Counted from the stretch's first letter, positions 34,248-45,278 are shown. The stretch: 64,000 nt of DNA from Stropharia rugosoannulata (GCA_028532985.1 JANCIK010000003.1:3544001-3608000), one strand, 5' to 3'. Translations and numbers: made by a program. Notes: a model not told the origin generated them from the sequence alone.

Positions 34248-35516
34248 ATGAAGGGAAGTGCGGGCAGAGTTCAGCGTAGCGGCTCTGATAAACCCAAGAA
34301 CCCGGAAGACGTAAATAAGAAGCTACCAGTAAGAAGTACACCAAGGACAACTATCGAGGAGGTCGACAGCGGAGATGAGGAAGAGTTTATAGAAGAGATT
34401 AGTAGACAGGCACCCAGCGGAGCGGAGAAAAAGAAAGTAAGCTTCGCAGCGCCAGCGCAGAAAGTTGGGGAGAATAAAAAGCCAGCGCAGGTGCCGTATG
34501 TAGTGGTTCCTCCGCTGCGCGTACCAGAAAAGAGTCGGCCGCCTGTAAGAGAAGCGCCGATACCAGTGATAGAGAAAAGGAAGCCAGCGTATAAGTTGCG
34601 CGCGGCCATTGAGGATGAAGCGCAAGCGGACGAAGTCCTTAAGCGTTTAGAGAGCCAGAAAATAGAGATCACTCAAGGGCAATTATTGGGGATCTCTACA
34701 GCGGGGTTTAGGAGGAAGTTTGTCGAGCGTATCATACCGCGCAAAGTTCCGCTGGATGTAAATACCATGCGGGTTTTGCAGCTGGATTATGAGGCAGAGG
34801 AGTGGGAGATGGACGAGGCCATCGCCCAGCTGAAGCAGGAGAATGAAGAAGAAGAGTTCATGCGAATGGACGAGCTCCCAGCGGCGACGTTCCTCACTTG
34901 CGCGGAGGAGCGCGGTGGCTTACAACCCGGCACAATAATCATGGAGGATCCCTATGAGCAATACATCTCGATGTTACAACCAGGCGAGAAGCCCAAGGGA
35001 TTAATTGTGGCACGAGAGTCGCACCATCTTAAGGCGGTATTTCCGCTGATCAATGGGAAAGGCCGTGCAGAGACTCTGCTCGACAGCAGGTCGCAAATAG
35101 TGTCCATGGCACAAGATACCGCGGAGCGACTAGGCTTAAGCTGGGATCCTGACTTTACCATTAGGATGCAGAGCGCTAACAAACAAGTCGAGTCGACTAA
35201 GGGCTTAGCGCGGAATGTACCTTTTGTGTTCAGCGGACTGACAGTGTACCTACAAGTGCACGTTATCAGCGCGGCCGCCTATGAGGTCCTGTTGGGGAAG
35301 CCGTTTGAGATTCTCACTGAAAGCAATGTGAAGACGCACGGGGATGGCACAGTGGAACTTACGCTGACGGACCCAAACACTCAGCGGAAGCTAGTGGTAC
35401 CTACATATAATCGGGGGTGCGGGCCGAAGATACTTCAGCGGGAACCAGATGTGCAGGACTCCAGCGCAGCGGAAGAGCCGCACGCCGACCAGGATTTTCA
35501 GTCCTCGATGATTTGA
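34248..35516 (+). CDS. E1 protease ORF (PR), active-site change
   Basis: 422 aa from ATG 34,248. The N-terminal ~200 residues are charged linker. The retropepsin-like domain follows, with the signature LLDSRSQIVSMAQ at residues ~277-289 and the flap-side AAYEVLLGKPFEI. Retropepsins need D-S/T-G; here the Gly codon is AGG (Arg), while E2 keeps DSG. The product may therefore be inactive. The stop overlaps the pol ATG as TGATG, which suggests coupled termination and reinitiation. Confidence 0.8.
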   Translation: MKGSAGRVQRSGSDKPKNPEDVNKKLPVRSTPRTTIEEVDSGDEEEFIEEISRQAPSGAEKKKVSFAAPAQKVGENKKPAQVPYVVVPPLRVPEKSRPPVREAPIPVIEKRKPAYKLRAAIEDEAQADEVLKRLESQKIEITQGQLLGISTAGFRRKFVERIIPRKVPLDVNTMRVLQLDYEAEEWEMDEAIAQLKQENEEEEFMRMDELPAATFLTCAEERGGLQPGTIIMEDPYEQYISMLQPGEKPKGLIVARESHHLKAVFPLINGKGRAETLLDSRSQIVSMAQDTAERLGLSWDPDFTIRMQSANKQVESTKGLARNVPFVFSGLTVYLQVHVISAAAYEVLLGKPFEILTESNVKTHGDGTVELTLTDPNTQRKLVVPTYNRGCGPKILQREPDVQDSSAAEEPHADQDFQSSMI

Positions 35517-38500
35517 TGCGTCAAGGAGAGGTCGCGTTAATGTTCGAGCGGGATGATAGGACTGGAAAGATAGAGATAGCGGGGTATGCGTTGCCAAAGA
35601 AGGGAGGGAGATTTGGCTCCGCTGAGCTGAGAGATGTGTACATGGCTCAAGCTGTGCACGAGGCTAAGATGGAGGATAAAGAGAAAGCATCAATTTATAA
35701 GTACTTTCAGCAAAAAGAATGGCGAGAAAAAGAGACAGTGAAAGGAGAGCCTAGGGGGCAATTCCGCTCAGCGGACCCCAAGCAAGGCCAGTCAGCGCGG
35801 AAGGGAGTAACTAGAAAGCGGTTAACTGGTAAAAATGCCACTACCGTAACCGTCTTTGCAGGAAAGAAATATAAGCCGGTCGCTGACAAGGTCAGGCCTG
35901 TTTATCAAGAACTGCCAGAGAAATTCAGAATAGTGAGAGAGATAAAGGGAGATCCGCTGAAAGAAATGCCTCCGCTGACGGTACACCCACCAGAGTTTAT
36001 ACCCACGGGAAGGTACACAGCAGAGCGGAAGGAGGAAATAGATAAAGCGCACGGAGGAGATTTCCTGTGGCCAGAGGAGCGCAAGCTAGTACATCAGGTG
36101 TTCATGCAGCAGAATGAGGCGTTTGCGTGGGATGACACGGAAAAGGGGAGGTTTAGAACAGACTTCTTCCCGCCGGTGGATATTCCAACGGTAGAACATA
36201 CGCCGTGGGTACTGAAAAATATACCCATTCCGCCAGGCATGTACGAGCGGGTGTGCGAGTTCATCGCTACTAAGATCCGCGCTGGGACTTATGAACCATC
36301 CAGTTCATCGTACCGGTCGCGCTGGTTCACAGTAACGAAGAAAGACGGGGTGTCCTTTAGAATAGTACACAGCTTAGAGCCACTGAACGCTGTTACCATC
36401 GCACACTCAGGATTGCCACCGGCAGCAGAGAGTTTGGCAGAACACTTCGCTGGGCGCGCGTGTGGCGGAATACTGGACTTGTATGTAGGCTACGACGAGC
36501 GGCTCTTAGCGGAGTCGTCTCGCGACTTAACAACATTCCAGACACCGTTTGGTGCGCTCCGCTTAGTGACCTTGCCAATGGGCTGGACCAATTCTGTACC
36601 CATCTTCCATGAAGATGTAACTTATATTCTTTGCGATGAAATACCAGAAGTCACGGAGCCGTACATTGACGACGTGCCTATCCGCGGACCGAAGACACGG
36701 TATGAGTTAGGGGATGGAGGGTACGAGACGATTCCAGAGAACAGCGGAATCAGGCGTTTCGTGTGGGAACACATGCAGAATGTGAATAGGATAGTTCAGC
36801 GGATGAAGTACTCAGGAGGAACTTTCAGCGGAAAGAAATCCATATTATGTGCAGCAGAGATTGTAGTGGTGGGACACTTATGTACCTACGAGGGTCGAAA
36901 GCCAGCGCCAGATAAAGTGCACGCCATCCTCAACTGGGGACCGTGTAAGAACGTCAGCGATGTGCGCGCCTTCATGGGTACGATGGGGCTCCTGCGTATT
37001 TACATCTCAGACTATGCTAAGCGAGCGGAGCACATACAGCGATTGTTGCGTGGGAAAGAACCCTTCGAGTGGGGGCCAGCGCAGCAAGCCAGTATGGATG
37101 CACTGAAAGATGGAGCGCGGAACGCACACTGTGTCAAGCCGCTGGACTATACACTGCCAGGACCAATCACGCTGGCAGTAGATACGTCTTGGCACGCTGT
37201 AGGATTTTATATCTACCAGCAAGATCCGCTGAACGCGAAGAAGCGCGTGTACGCCCGCTTTGGGTCAATTCTGTTAACTGAGAGGGAACAGCGGTTCTCA
37301 CAACCAAAGAGAGAGCTATACGGGCTATTGCGAGCGCTGCAGGCATGCTATTACTGGCTCATCAGAGCGCGGAAGCTGGTAGTGGAGACGGACGCCAAAT
37401 ATCTCAAAGGGATGTTGGATAATCCAGGCATGGGACCTAACACTACCATTAACCGCTGGATAGACAAGATCCTTATGTACCACTTTCAGCTGAAGCATGT
37501 AGCAGGCAAAACGTTTGGCGCGGACGGTCTGTCGCGACGAGAAGGACAACCAGGAGATGAAGAGTATGAGCACTCAGCAGAGGATGATGACCAAGAAGTA
37601 GGTCCGCTGGAGTACGAGAAAGTGTATGAAGAGGATCCCGATCCGCTGAGTTTAGAAGAGTTCAAGGACCAGATTGACGACCGCGGAGGGTATCTACAAG
37701 CTGGATTCCTCAACGAGTTGTTTGATGGTCCCGCTGAGCCAGCTAGAACGGAGGCACATTCGGTTGACTGCTTCCAGTTAGAACTGGAGTGGGCCAGAAA
37801 AGAGACGAGAGAAGAACAGCGGACAGTGTGTAACTTCCTACAGACAGAGGAGGTGTCGCCCGCTCAGCGGGCGTACTTAGAGAAATTTGTTCTGGCACAT
37901 GTAATTCCAGAGTCAAAGATAGATGAGTTGGAAGACGAAGAGTACGATGAGCGGAACCGAACGTCAGCGGGGAAGGACATGGATGATAAGCTGCCAATGA
38001 TAAGGTATTGGCTGCAAAATCTCAGTACAAGACCCAAGGATATGAGCGAGCGGGAGTATCAGAATTTCATCCGCAACGCACGAAACTTCTTCTTAGACAA
38101 GGATGGACGGATGTACCGGCGCTCAGTGGACAAGGCACATAAGCTGGTAGTTGATCCTGCTCAGCGGACGCGCATGTTGCGCGCCGCGCATGACAGTCTA
38201 GGGCACAGAGGCGCATACGCCACGCGCAAGCTGCTGATGGAGCGCTTCTGGTGGCCAGAGCTGGAGCGGGACGTCTATTGGTATGTCAAGACATGCCATG
38301 TGTGTCAGTTGAGGCAAAAGACGATTATCCAGATTCCGCGGATGGAGACACATACGCCTTCCATCTTCCAGCAGCTACACGCGGACACTATGCACATGTC
38401 ACCTGCCTTGAATGGGTATAACTACATAGTGCACGGACGGTGTGCGCTGAGCTCATGGGTGGAAGGTCGTCCGCTGAAGAAAGAGAACGCCAGGGCGATA

Positions 38501-39451
38501 GCGCAGTGGATGTTTGAGGATATTATCTGCCGCTGGGGATGTCTTAGAGAGATAATCACAGACAACAGTGGACCGTTCCGCGCAGCGCTCAAGTACTTAG
38601 AAAAGAAGTATGGTATTACAGGGATTACAATCTCAGCGTACAACTCTCAGGCGAACGGGAAGATAGAGCGGCCCCATTGGGACATCAGACAAATGTTGTG
38701 GAAAGCATGTGGAGGTACCGAGGGCGCACATAAGCGCTGGAGCAAGTTCTTCTACCATGTGCTGTGGGCGGACCGCGTTACAGTGCGCTGCAGATTCGGG
38801 TGTTCACCCTTCTTCATGGTCACTGGCGCGCACCCGATACTACCGCTGGACATCGCTGAGGCGACGTGGCTAGTCAAGTTACCAGATCGCGTACTTACCA
38901 CAGAGGAGTTAGTAGGGTATCGTGCGCGCGCGCTGGCCAAACATAGGGACACAGTGGAGGAGATGCGTCAGCGGGTGTCAAAAATAAAGCGGGATGCTAT
39001 CAGAGAGTTCGAGCGGAAACACTCCGCTAAGATCAGAGACTATGCATTCAAACCTGGCGATGTCATACTGATGCGTAACTCGGGCATTGAGTCCAGCTTA
39101 AATCGCAAAATGTTGGCGCGCTGGAATGGACCATACATTGTCATCGCGCGGAGGGAAGGAGGCGCTTATCTAGTTGCTGAGCTGGATGGGTCGGTGCTGA
39201 AAGACAAAGTTGCAGCATTCCGTTTAATACCCTACTTTGCCAGGCATCAGCTGAAGCTGCCAGCGGACTTAGACGATATCATTGATCAAACGCGCGAGAA
39301 CCTCAACAAGATGATGTCAGCGCCAGACTACGAGCCGGCCATACCTAAAGACTACATCTTTGATGAACCAGGAGTGGTTTCAGGCAGCGGCCAAGTCTCA
39401 GCGGACGAAGAAGATGATGATGAGGATGGGTGGGCGGAGCCCGATGCTTAG
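35516..39451 (+). CDS. pol: E1 Pol: reverse transcriptase, RNase H, integrase
   Basis: 1,311 aa, uninterrupted. RT covers residues ~215-480 with LPMGWTNS and the catalytic YIDDV at ~383-387. RNase H follows at ~550-670 (LAVDTSWHAVGFYIYQQD; VVETDAKYLKG). The integrase has an HHCC finger at ~888-925 (H-x-x-x-x-x-H, CHVC), a D-D-E core (HADTMH ~956, ITDNSGPF ~1016, GKIERPHW ~1051) and a basic C-terminal domain with KPGDVILMRNSG. No chromodomain is apparent. The domain order makes it Ty3/Gypsy. The frame starts at the TGATG overlap with PR. Confidence 0.9.
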   Translation: MRQGEVALMFERDDRTGKIEIAGYALPKKGGRFGSAELRDVYMAQAVHEAKMEDKEKASIYKYFQQKEWREKETVKGEPRGQFRSADPKQGQSARKGVTRKRLTGKNATTVTVFAGKKYKPVADKVRPVYQELPEKFRIVREIKGDPLKEMPPLTVHPPEFIPTGRYTAERKEEIDKAHGGDFLWPEERKLVHQVFMQQNEAFAWDDTEKGRFRTDFFPPVDIPTVEHTPWVLKNIPIPPGMYERVCEFIATKIRAGTYEPSSSSYRSRWFTVTKKDGVSFRIVHSLEPLNAVTIAHSGLPPAAESLAEHFAGRACGGILDLYVGYDERLLAESSRDLTTFQTPFGALRLVTLPMGWTNSVPIFHEDVTYILCDEIPEVTEPYIDDVPIRGPKTRYELGDGGYETIPENSGIRRFVWEHMQNVNRIVQRMKYSGGTFSGKKSILCAAEIVVVGHLCTYEGRKPAPDKVHAILNWGPCKNVSDVRAFMGTMGLLRIYISDYAKRAEHIQRLLRGKEPFEWGPAQQASMDALKDGARNAHCVKPLDYTLPGPITLAVDTSWHAVGFYIYQQDPLNAKKRVYARFGSILLTEREQRFSQPKRELYGLLRALQACYYWLIRARKLVVETDAKYLKGMLDNPGMGPNTTINRWIDKILMYHFQLKHVAGKTFGADGLSRREGQPGDEEYEHSAEDDDQEVGPLEYEKVYEEDPDPLSLEEFKDQIDDRGGYLQAGFLNELFDGPAEPARTEAHSVDCFQLELEWARKETREEQRTVCNFLQTEEVSPAQRAYLEKFVLAHVIPESKIDELEDEEYDERNRTSAGKDMDDKLPMIRYWLQNLSTRPKDMSEREYQNFIRNARNFFLDKDGRMYRRSVDKAHKLVVDPAQRTRMLRAAHDSLGHRGAYATRKLLMERFWWPELERDVYWYVKTCHVCQLRQKTIIQIPRMETHTPSIFQQLHADTMHMSPALNGYNYIVHGRCALSSWVEGRPLKKENARAIAQWMFEDIICRWGCLREIITDNSGPFRAALKYLEKKYGITGITISAYNSQANGKIERPHWDIRQMLWKACGGTEGAHKRWSKFFYHVLWADRVTVRCRFGCSPFFMVTGAHPILPLDIAEATWLVKLPDRVLTTEELVGYRARALAKHRDTVEEMRQRVSKIKRDAIREFERKHSAKIRDYAFKPGDVILMRNSGIESSLNRKMLARWNGPYIVIARREGGAYLVAELDGSVLKDKVAAFRLIPYFARHQLKLPADLDDIIDQTRENLNKMMSAPDYEPAIPKDYIFDEPGVVSGSGQVSADEEDDDEDGWAEPDA

Positions 39452-39571
39452 AAGTGCAAAGTAGAAAAGGAGACCACAATAGAGTATATTGGGTAAACTA
39501 AAGGAGAAAGGTACAAAAGAAACTAGCTAAGGACCACTTTGAGGCGCTCAGCGGAGTAATTAAGAGGGTCA

Positions 39572-40889
39572 TCACTGTGGCGCGGGCTCCTCAGCGGGGC
39601 TGGTCCCAGTCAAATCCAAGCTGCGCTGTAAAGTCTCTAACTCTTTAACGAGCAGAGCGCGGCGCTTCAGGATGAAGTCAATCTTGTGCAAGTCACAGAT
39701 GATCTCAGCTTGCAAGTCTCCGATGAGACGGCGAGTGACGAGCTCGGATGGGTTCCCGGTGTTCAGCAGTTCCTTAATGAGGTTGGTAGCGGCGTCGAGA
39801 CAGGCATTGACCTTGTTGTTCGAGAGGGTAAGATTGGTACCTAAAAGAAGATGAAATAGTTCAGCGGACGCAACAGAGAAGAGTGAGGGCAAAGAGCGCA
39901 CCCTGTACAATGAAAGGAGAGTCGGCGAAAGTAGGAACGCCGTCAGCGCCGAGACGGGCCTTCTTAGAGGAAGCGTCATGGAACGGTGTGTCGCGCGGAG
40001 AGCGCCGGTTGTCAGAAGAGCGGAGTGTCATGCCGCGGCCAAGCACACGAGTGCGATGTCCGCTGGCCTCAGTACGCTCCCGCTGACATAGAAGTGAGAA
40101 AGTAACGAGGGAGGAAAAACGCAACAAAACGAACCTGACGAGGAGTGTCGGGAGGAGGCGCTGAGTGCTTCTTCGAAGGAATAGGCTCTGGGGTATTCTG
40201 GCGGCTAGGTACTCCGCCCTCAGTGGCAGCCTCGATCTTGTCATCGAGGGCCATCTTTTTAAGGAGAAGGTACAGCTGCATGTTAGTAATATCTAAAAGG
40301 GTGAAGGAAGTCAGTCACACCTTGTCGTCATCGGAATCGGGGGATGAGGTACCTCCAGGGGCAGAGACTGTCTCAGGGTCGGCAGCGGAGCGCGAGAGGA
40401 GGCGAACGTTGCGCTGAGCGGACGGTTAGTAAAAAGATAAAGAGAGGCAGCAAGCACACAGCGTACTGGTCCAGTGGGAGTGTGCATGCGCTGACGCGAG
40501 GCAGCGGCTTTCGCTTTTAAAACTTGCTCATGCAGAGTGATAAAAGTGTTGGCAGCGGGAGAGAAAGTGCGGAAGTGGTGATCCGCCTCTAAGGAGGTGT
40601 AGATGGCACGCGTCTCGTTGAGAATATCAACAGCTTCGCTGTTATTGATAATACGAGTAATGCCGCCGTGGGGATCACGCCAGCGGTTCTAAAAAGTTCG
40701 AGTGGTCAGCGGGGTAAAAGGCCCAGCGGACCAGCTGAGTGCTGTGCGTACTAAGTCAATAGCCAGAAGCTCGAGGCTCCCGGTATAGTTAGAAGGCATG
40801 GCGGAAGCCAAGCCTCTGATATCTTGGATTAATGCCAGCTGATGCTTGACATTACTAAAGTTGTACAGCGGAGCGGGTGCGTTGGACAT
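39572..40889 (-). pseudogene. E1 antisense cassette gene a (one nonsense codon)
   Basis: Homologue of the intact E2 gene at 28,326-29,640, with exons 40889-40752, 40688-40467 and 40413-40135 of the same lengths (138, 222, 279), followed by two more. It keeps YNFSNVKHQLALIQDIRG, SPDSDDDK, NMQLYLLLKKMALDDK and DLQAEIICDLHKIDFILKRR. A TGA at 40,317-40,315 replaces the TGG (Trp) of E2; removing 28 bp as an intron would be too short. Gene a lies convergent to pol, 120 bp from its stop. Confidence 0.65.
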
Positions 40890-41341
40890 TAGTGGCTGAG
40901 TGATTCAAAGTAGGAGAGTAGGGCATATATATAGGCTCAGCGGAGCGCAGAGGACCTAATGAGGGGCGGCCAGCGGCGAGGAATGTGGCATCCCAGCAGA
41001 CCAGACTCCCAGCGGAGTTATGGTATGAACGCTGGAGGTAGAGACAGACCACCACATGCAGGCTCGCATAAAACGGGGTGCAGAGCGGGAGCAATTGATA
41101 GACGAAATGAGATCCAGTGGAGAGGCGCGCCTAGCCGGAAGCGCTCAGCGGAGGCTGATCGTGTGATTACCGCATTTGGAAAAATTATGTCCGAATCAGG
41201 TATTGGCACCGACAATACATAGTGCCTAACTAGATACTTGTCATTTCAAATAGCTATAGAGGCACCACATGTAGAGCCATTTACTCTGGTTACTGTAACA
41301 AAGGTACCCTACGGAGTAAACCAAGGAAGGGGCGCAATGCC
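40890..41341. other. E1 spacer between cassette genes a and b
   Basis: Upstream region of gene a and downstream region of gene b. No credible frame. The area 41,150-41,340 looks like unrelated unique sequence. Confidence 0.35.
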
Positions 41342-42428
41342 TCAAACGTCCTGACATAATCCTGGTCTCAGCGCAGCGGAGAAGGAAGAGAAAAGGGGAC
41401 AGACAGGGAAGAAGTCCTCCTGGTAGAAATGCTGGGCGGCATAATGGAGGCGTTGAAAGTGTTCGGTGTGATTAAGAACGCCGTAGCGCTCAGCGTCATT
41501 GGTACCACACAGGCGAAGCACAAGTTCGGTGTAATACAGCTGAGCGCAGAGATGAGAAAGAAGCGGGGAATGACAGGTGGACTCGGTCAGCTCTAGGCCG
41601 CGCTGCGCGGACTACTCAGCGGGAGTGCATGGACAGGGGAGAAGGGGCTTACAGCGTGATCTTGAACTCGGTTAAGCAGCGGGAGGCAGACACTCATGGG
41701 TAGCCGTTCCTCTGCAGCGGAGTCCAGAATATAGTGAAGGGCAGTTATATAGATTCGGCATACTCGGGCTACATCGTGGGGAGGAATGTCACTCAGCGGA
41801 CGCCTAGACAAAGCATCGAGACGAAGGATGCGAGGATCGGAATGTGCAAGTAATAAGAGATTACTCTCAGCGGACAAGGAGGGCATGTTGACGTATACGA
41901 TTACAGACAGAGGGAGTTATATTATATACGTAGAGGGTCAGCGCAGCGGACCACCCTAATCAGAGCACACGTCGTCTACGATGAGCGCGGCATCAGGGTC
42001 CACTTCCTGAACATCGGCTGCAATTCGCTCAGAAGAAGGCAGCAGATGGAATGGCATGCCCAGATGACTGTATCGGTCGAGGACACGTAAGGCGGCATTA
42101 CTGAGTAGGCGTGGGTCGAAGTGATCATCGCTGAACTTCCGCTGAGTGCGGGCCTCGTAAAACACGATGGTCATGAGAAACGCCAGAAACTGGCGATTAA
42201 AGTCAATGAATCTCAGCGGGAGAGCAATACGGTCCTGTGGAGATGGTCAGCAGAGTAGAGTCTAGGGAACAGGGGCGTTACCAGTGCGCGGACAACGGCC
42301 TGGGCGGACTGTAATGGCAGGTGGGCTGTTGTCTCAGCGGAGTCTTCTGTGATTTCCGCGTGGACGGCCAGCTGCTTGAGGATCGTGGTGAACTGGCGGG
42401 TGACATTCGTGCGCTGGTAGCGTTGCAT
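41342..42428 (-). CDS. E1 antisense cassette gene b
   Basis: Spliced frame from ATG 42,428 (QRYQRTNVTRQFTTILKQL) through MTIVFYEARTQRKFSDDHFD, the DPDAALIVDDV segment, VARVCRIYITALHYILDSAA and LCAQLYYTELVLRLCGTN, to TGA at 41,344-41,342. The homologous E2 gene (split between 19,200-19,563 and 30,095-30,693) has the same blocks in the same order, which supports a real protein. It is rich in Leu and Tyr with predicted helices; no known domain was recognised. Exon borders were not fixed individually. Confidence 0.5.
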
Positions 42429-42851
42429 GACGGAGAAAAAGAGGAGTAAAGAGTCTGTCAACTGGGGACAGTTGATTTTATAGTGAGGGGGAGAGAGCCC
42501 GCAAAAATATGGCCGCAGAGCACGTGTGGGGAAAAGAAGTCCGCTGAGCGGACCTAAGAAAAAGAGAAAGATAGCAGAAGAGAGTCAGCTGTAGGAGAAC
42601 CCGGCCAACAGTTAGGACACCTCCTCAGAGGTCTGCAGGTTGCTCAGCGGGGCGGAGTCTATGGCTAAGGACTTGAGAAGTTGCAAAGTCACACAAAAGA
42701 AGACAGAGCAAAGGAGGCATATTTGATTATAGCAAGATCTAATTTACTTTACATATGCCAGATAAAGTAATACAGAGCAGGAGAACAAGAAATGTAGAAA
42801 AGAGAAATAAAGGCCCCAAGGCCTGACAACCAGCGGAGCGCGCGACATCCC
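42429..42851. other. E1 spacer between cassette genes b and c
   Basis: Upstream region of gene b and 3' region of gene c. No frame with coding character. Confidence 0.35.
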
Positions 42852-44859
42852 TCAATCCCCCTCCGCGGGAACCTCGGCGGCGTCTACCTCGCTAGGGACG
42901 CGCGAAGGAGTCAGGAAAGTGCGAGCCACAGCGGGGGCCTTGCCCTTGGAAGTGGTGGTTAAGGGCTCGAGGCGCAAAGTACTGGCGGAGGGAGTGGCGG
43001 GAAGAGAGCCGTCCGCGGGAGTCCCTCTCTTGGACGAACGATCGCGCGAGCGTTTGACCTTCTCCGCTGCGATGATAGCGTCGGCCTCTTCAGCTTGGCA
43101 GAGGGCCGCGTCCTCGAAAGCTTGAGATTCGGCCGCATTGAAGGCCTCTAGAGTGATGGCCTGGTCAGGCTGGGGGGCAGGGATGAAGGTGGTAGGATCG
43201 GAGTGCGGATGCTTTGGATCGTAGAAAGAGGCGGCGGGGGCAACGATAAGGGGGTCTTCCACGACAGCGGGGGCACAAAGAGAGGCGTAGGCCTCGTGGA
43301 GTCGATCGAGGTCAAGGCAGCGGAGAGCGTCGAAGGTTTCGCAATCACGGAAGCGCGGGCCAACAATGATCCCAGTGGGAAGGGTGAGCGCCATGGCGCG
43401 CGCCAGCTGGGAAAGTTCAATGAGTTGACCAAAGAACATGTGCTCCGCGGAGCGGCGCTGCTCTTCAGCCACGCGAGCTTGCTCTGTATAGGCGCTGAGG
43501 CGAGCGAAGCCAGACAGAAGGCCTAGAAAGAAAGAAAATTACAAGTCAGAATAAGAGAAAAGAGATGGGAAATAGACTCACTGGTCAAGGAAGTGCGATG
43601 CCACAGGGAGGAGTCCTCGATAGTCTTGTCGACCTCCGCGGGCTCACAACAAAAGAGGCATTTTCCTTTTTGCTGGGTACTGCAAGTACAGCAATTCCGC
43701 GCCCACCCGCGGCAGATGCACTGGTGAAGGCCTTCATTTATGCGAGCATTGAAAGGACGAGCGCAGTGATTGCACACCATTCCCTTCTGTGAGAAGTGGA
43801 AACCAGTTAGTAAAAATAGAAAGGGGGGCGCCCAGTGGGCAGATAAGACACGCACAATAATAGCGCCTTCGAGGCGGGCCTCAGAGGGGAGCATGCTCAT
43901 GTCAATCGTGTCGGGCAGAGGAGCGCCAGCCAGGGCGAGTTTAGCGGAGAACACAGGGGGCAAGACGTCGAGAATGGGATAGGTAGACTTGTACGCGATT
44001 TTGTTGCTATCAGGGCGGGTATTGGTGATCTCTTCAATTCCGCTGTCGGTCAGGGCCAAGGTAGGACCACCAGCGGAGCGGACGACGGAAACTACCGCTG
44101 GGGACTCGAGATCGGCTTGGGCTGGGAAGGATCAGGACAGAGGAATAATGAAATCTAAAAGAAAAACTTACCAGCGATAGCAGCGCTGGCCGCGAGCGCA
44201 GCGGGGCGCTGGCGTTTAATTAGCTTTGGGGGCGGCACGGGAGGAACGAAGACGACAGGAGGGGTAGGAAGACGCTTGCGTTTGTCCTTACGAACCGCGG
44301 GCGAAGGCAAAGGGGGCCGTTGAACTTCGTCGTCTGAAACCATGATAATATCCTCCGCAGCGGGAGCGGCCTGGATGGGAGGAGGGGCAGGAGAGACGAG
44401 CGGAGCGGAGGTGGAGAGGGGGCGAGGGCCTGGGGCGGAAGAGCCATCCCACTGAGTAGGGAAGGCGGTAGCAAAAAAATGAACGTAGGAGGATAGGGGC
44501 TGGTGACCACTCGTGAACCAGCGACGCGCTTGCAGCGTCGGGGCCAGGGAGGGGTCGTTGGCAATGAGCATGTTGGCCACAGCGGAGAGGAGGATGCAAA
44601 ATTCGCGGACCCCGTTGTGGTAGAGGCCGTCAGAGCAATGAAAGCTCAGGTGGTCCTCGACAGCGTTGTCGATGACCACCCGAAGCTCGTCTAACCGCGC
44701 CATTCCGTCGTCAGGCAAGTTGTCGGCACCAGCCAACGTTTCAAACTCTTGATAAACCATGAGCGCGGGGCGGAGGCAGCGGAAGCGGTCTTGAGCGTCT
44801 AAAAGGGCCTCAGCGCGCTCTTTCTCGCGCTGGCGGCGGTCGAAATTGCGGAAAGCCAT
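42852..44859 (-). CDS. E1 antisense cassette gene c, Cys-rich putative DNA-binding protein
   Basis: Starts at ATG 44,859 (AFRNFDRRQREKERAEAL). Exon 1 has DRFRCLRPALMVYQEF and YHNGVREFCILLSAVANM, then a Pro-rich segment with KDKRKRLP and KLIKRQRP basic clusters. The next exons (44,131-43,523) hold a Cys-rich block, MVCNHCARPF ... CICRGWARNCCTC ... GKCLFCCEP, which looks like a metal-binding finger. The last exon (from about 43,500 to 42,852) has QLARAMALTLPTGIIVG and a basic KVKRSRDRSSKRG stretch. The E2 copy keeps the same plan. A nuclear protein is inferred; no family was recognised. It is the gene nearest the 3' LTR and is transcribed away from it. Confidence 0.55.
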
Positions 44860-45277
44860 GTTCGGTAGAATAGAGAAGAAAGTAGGCAGGGGGTCTGCAG
44901 GAGGAGAGGGAAAAGAAAGGATGAGAAGGGCCAGAGAGCAGTTTCCGACGTTTATAAGACAAAGGCTCGCCCAGCGGGAGAATTTTCTGGAAGATAAAAG
45001 TACGGGGTGGCGGCGTCACATAAACTTTCAGGCGACCTACATAGAGAGCGGGGGTTTAGAAGCAGCGGCACAAGGCTGAAAAGGGGAAAGAATATCCTTA
45101 AACAGAGAGAGAAACGGATAACAATGAAAGTGGACATCGGAGACGACCGAGAAGCTAAAGATAGGCAAATAGGCACTGGGGAAAGCTGAAAATAGAAAAT
45201 GAGGCGCTAAAAGTAGACGCAGGGACAGTACTGAGTCTAAAAATACAGGCTGATCTTGACTGAGGACAGTCAAAATT
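44860..45277. other. promoter side of cassette gene c
   Basis: About 420 bp between the gene c ATG and the 3' polypurine tract, purine-rich on the plus strand. No frame of note. Confidence 0.4.
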
Positions 45278-45278
45278 T

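Noticed and set aside
40293..40320. A 28-nt GT..AG segment that could be an intron in E1 gene a
   Set aside because: Shorter than any other intron here, and the homologous E2 sequence is open and of identical length, so it is coding with a TGG-to-TGA change.
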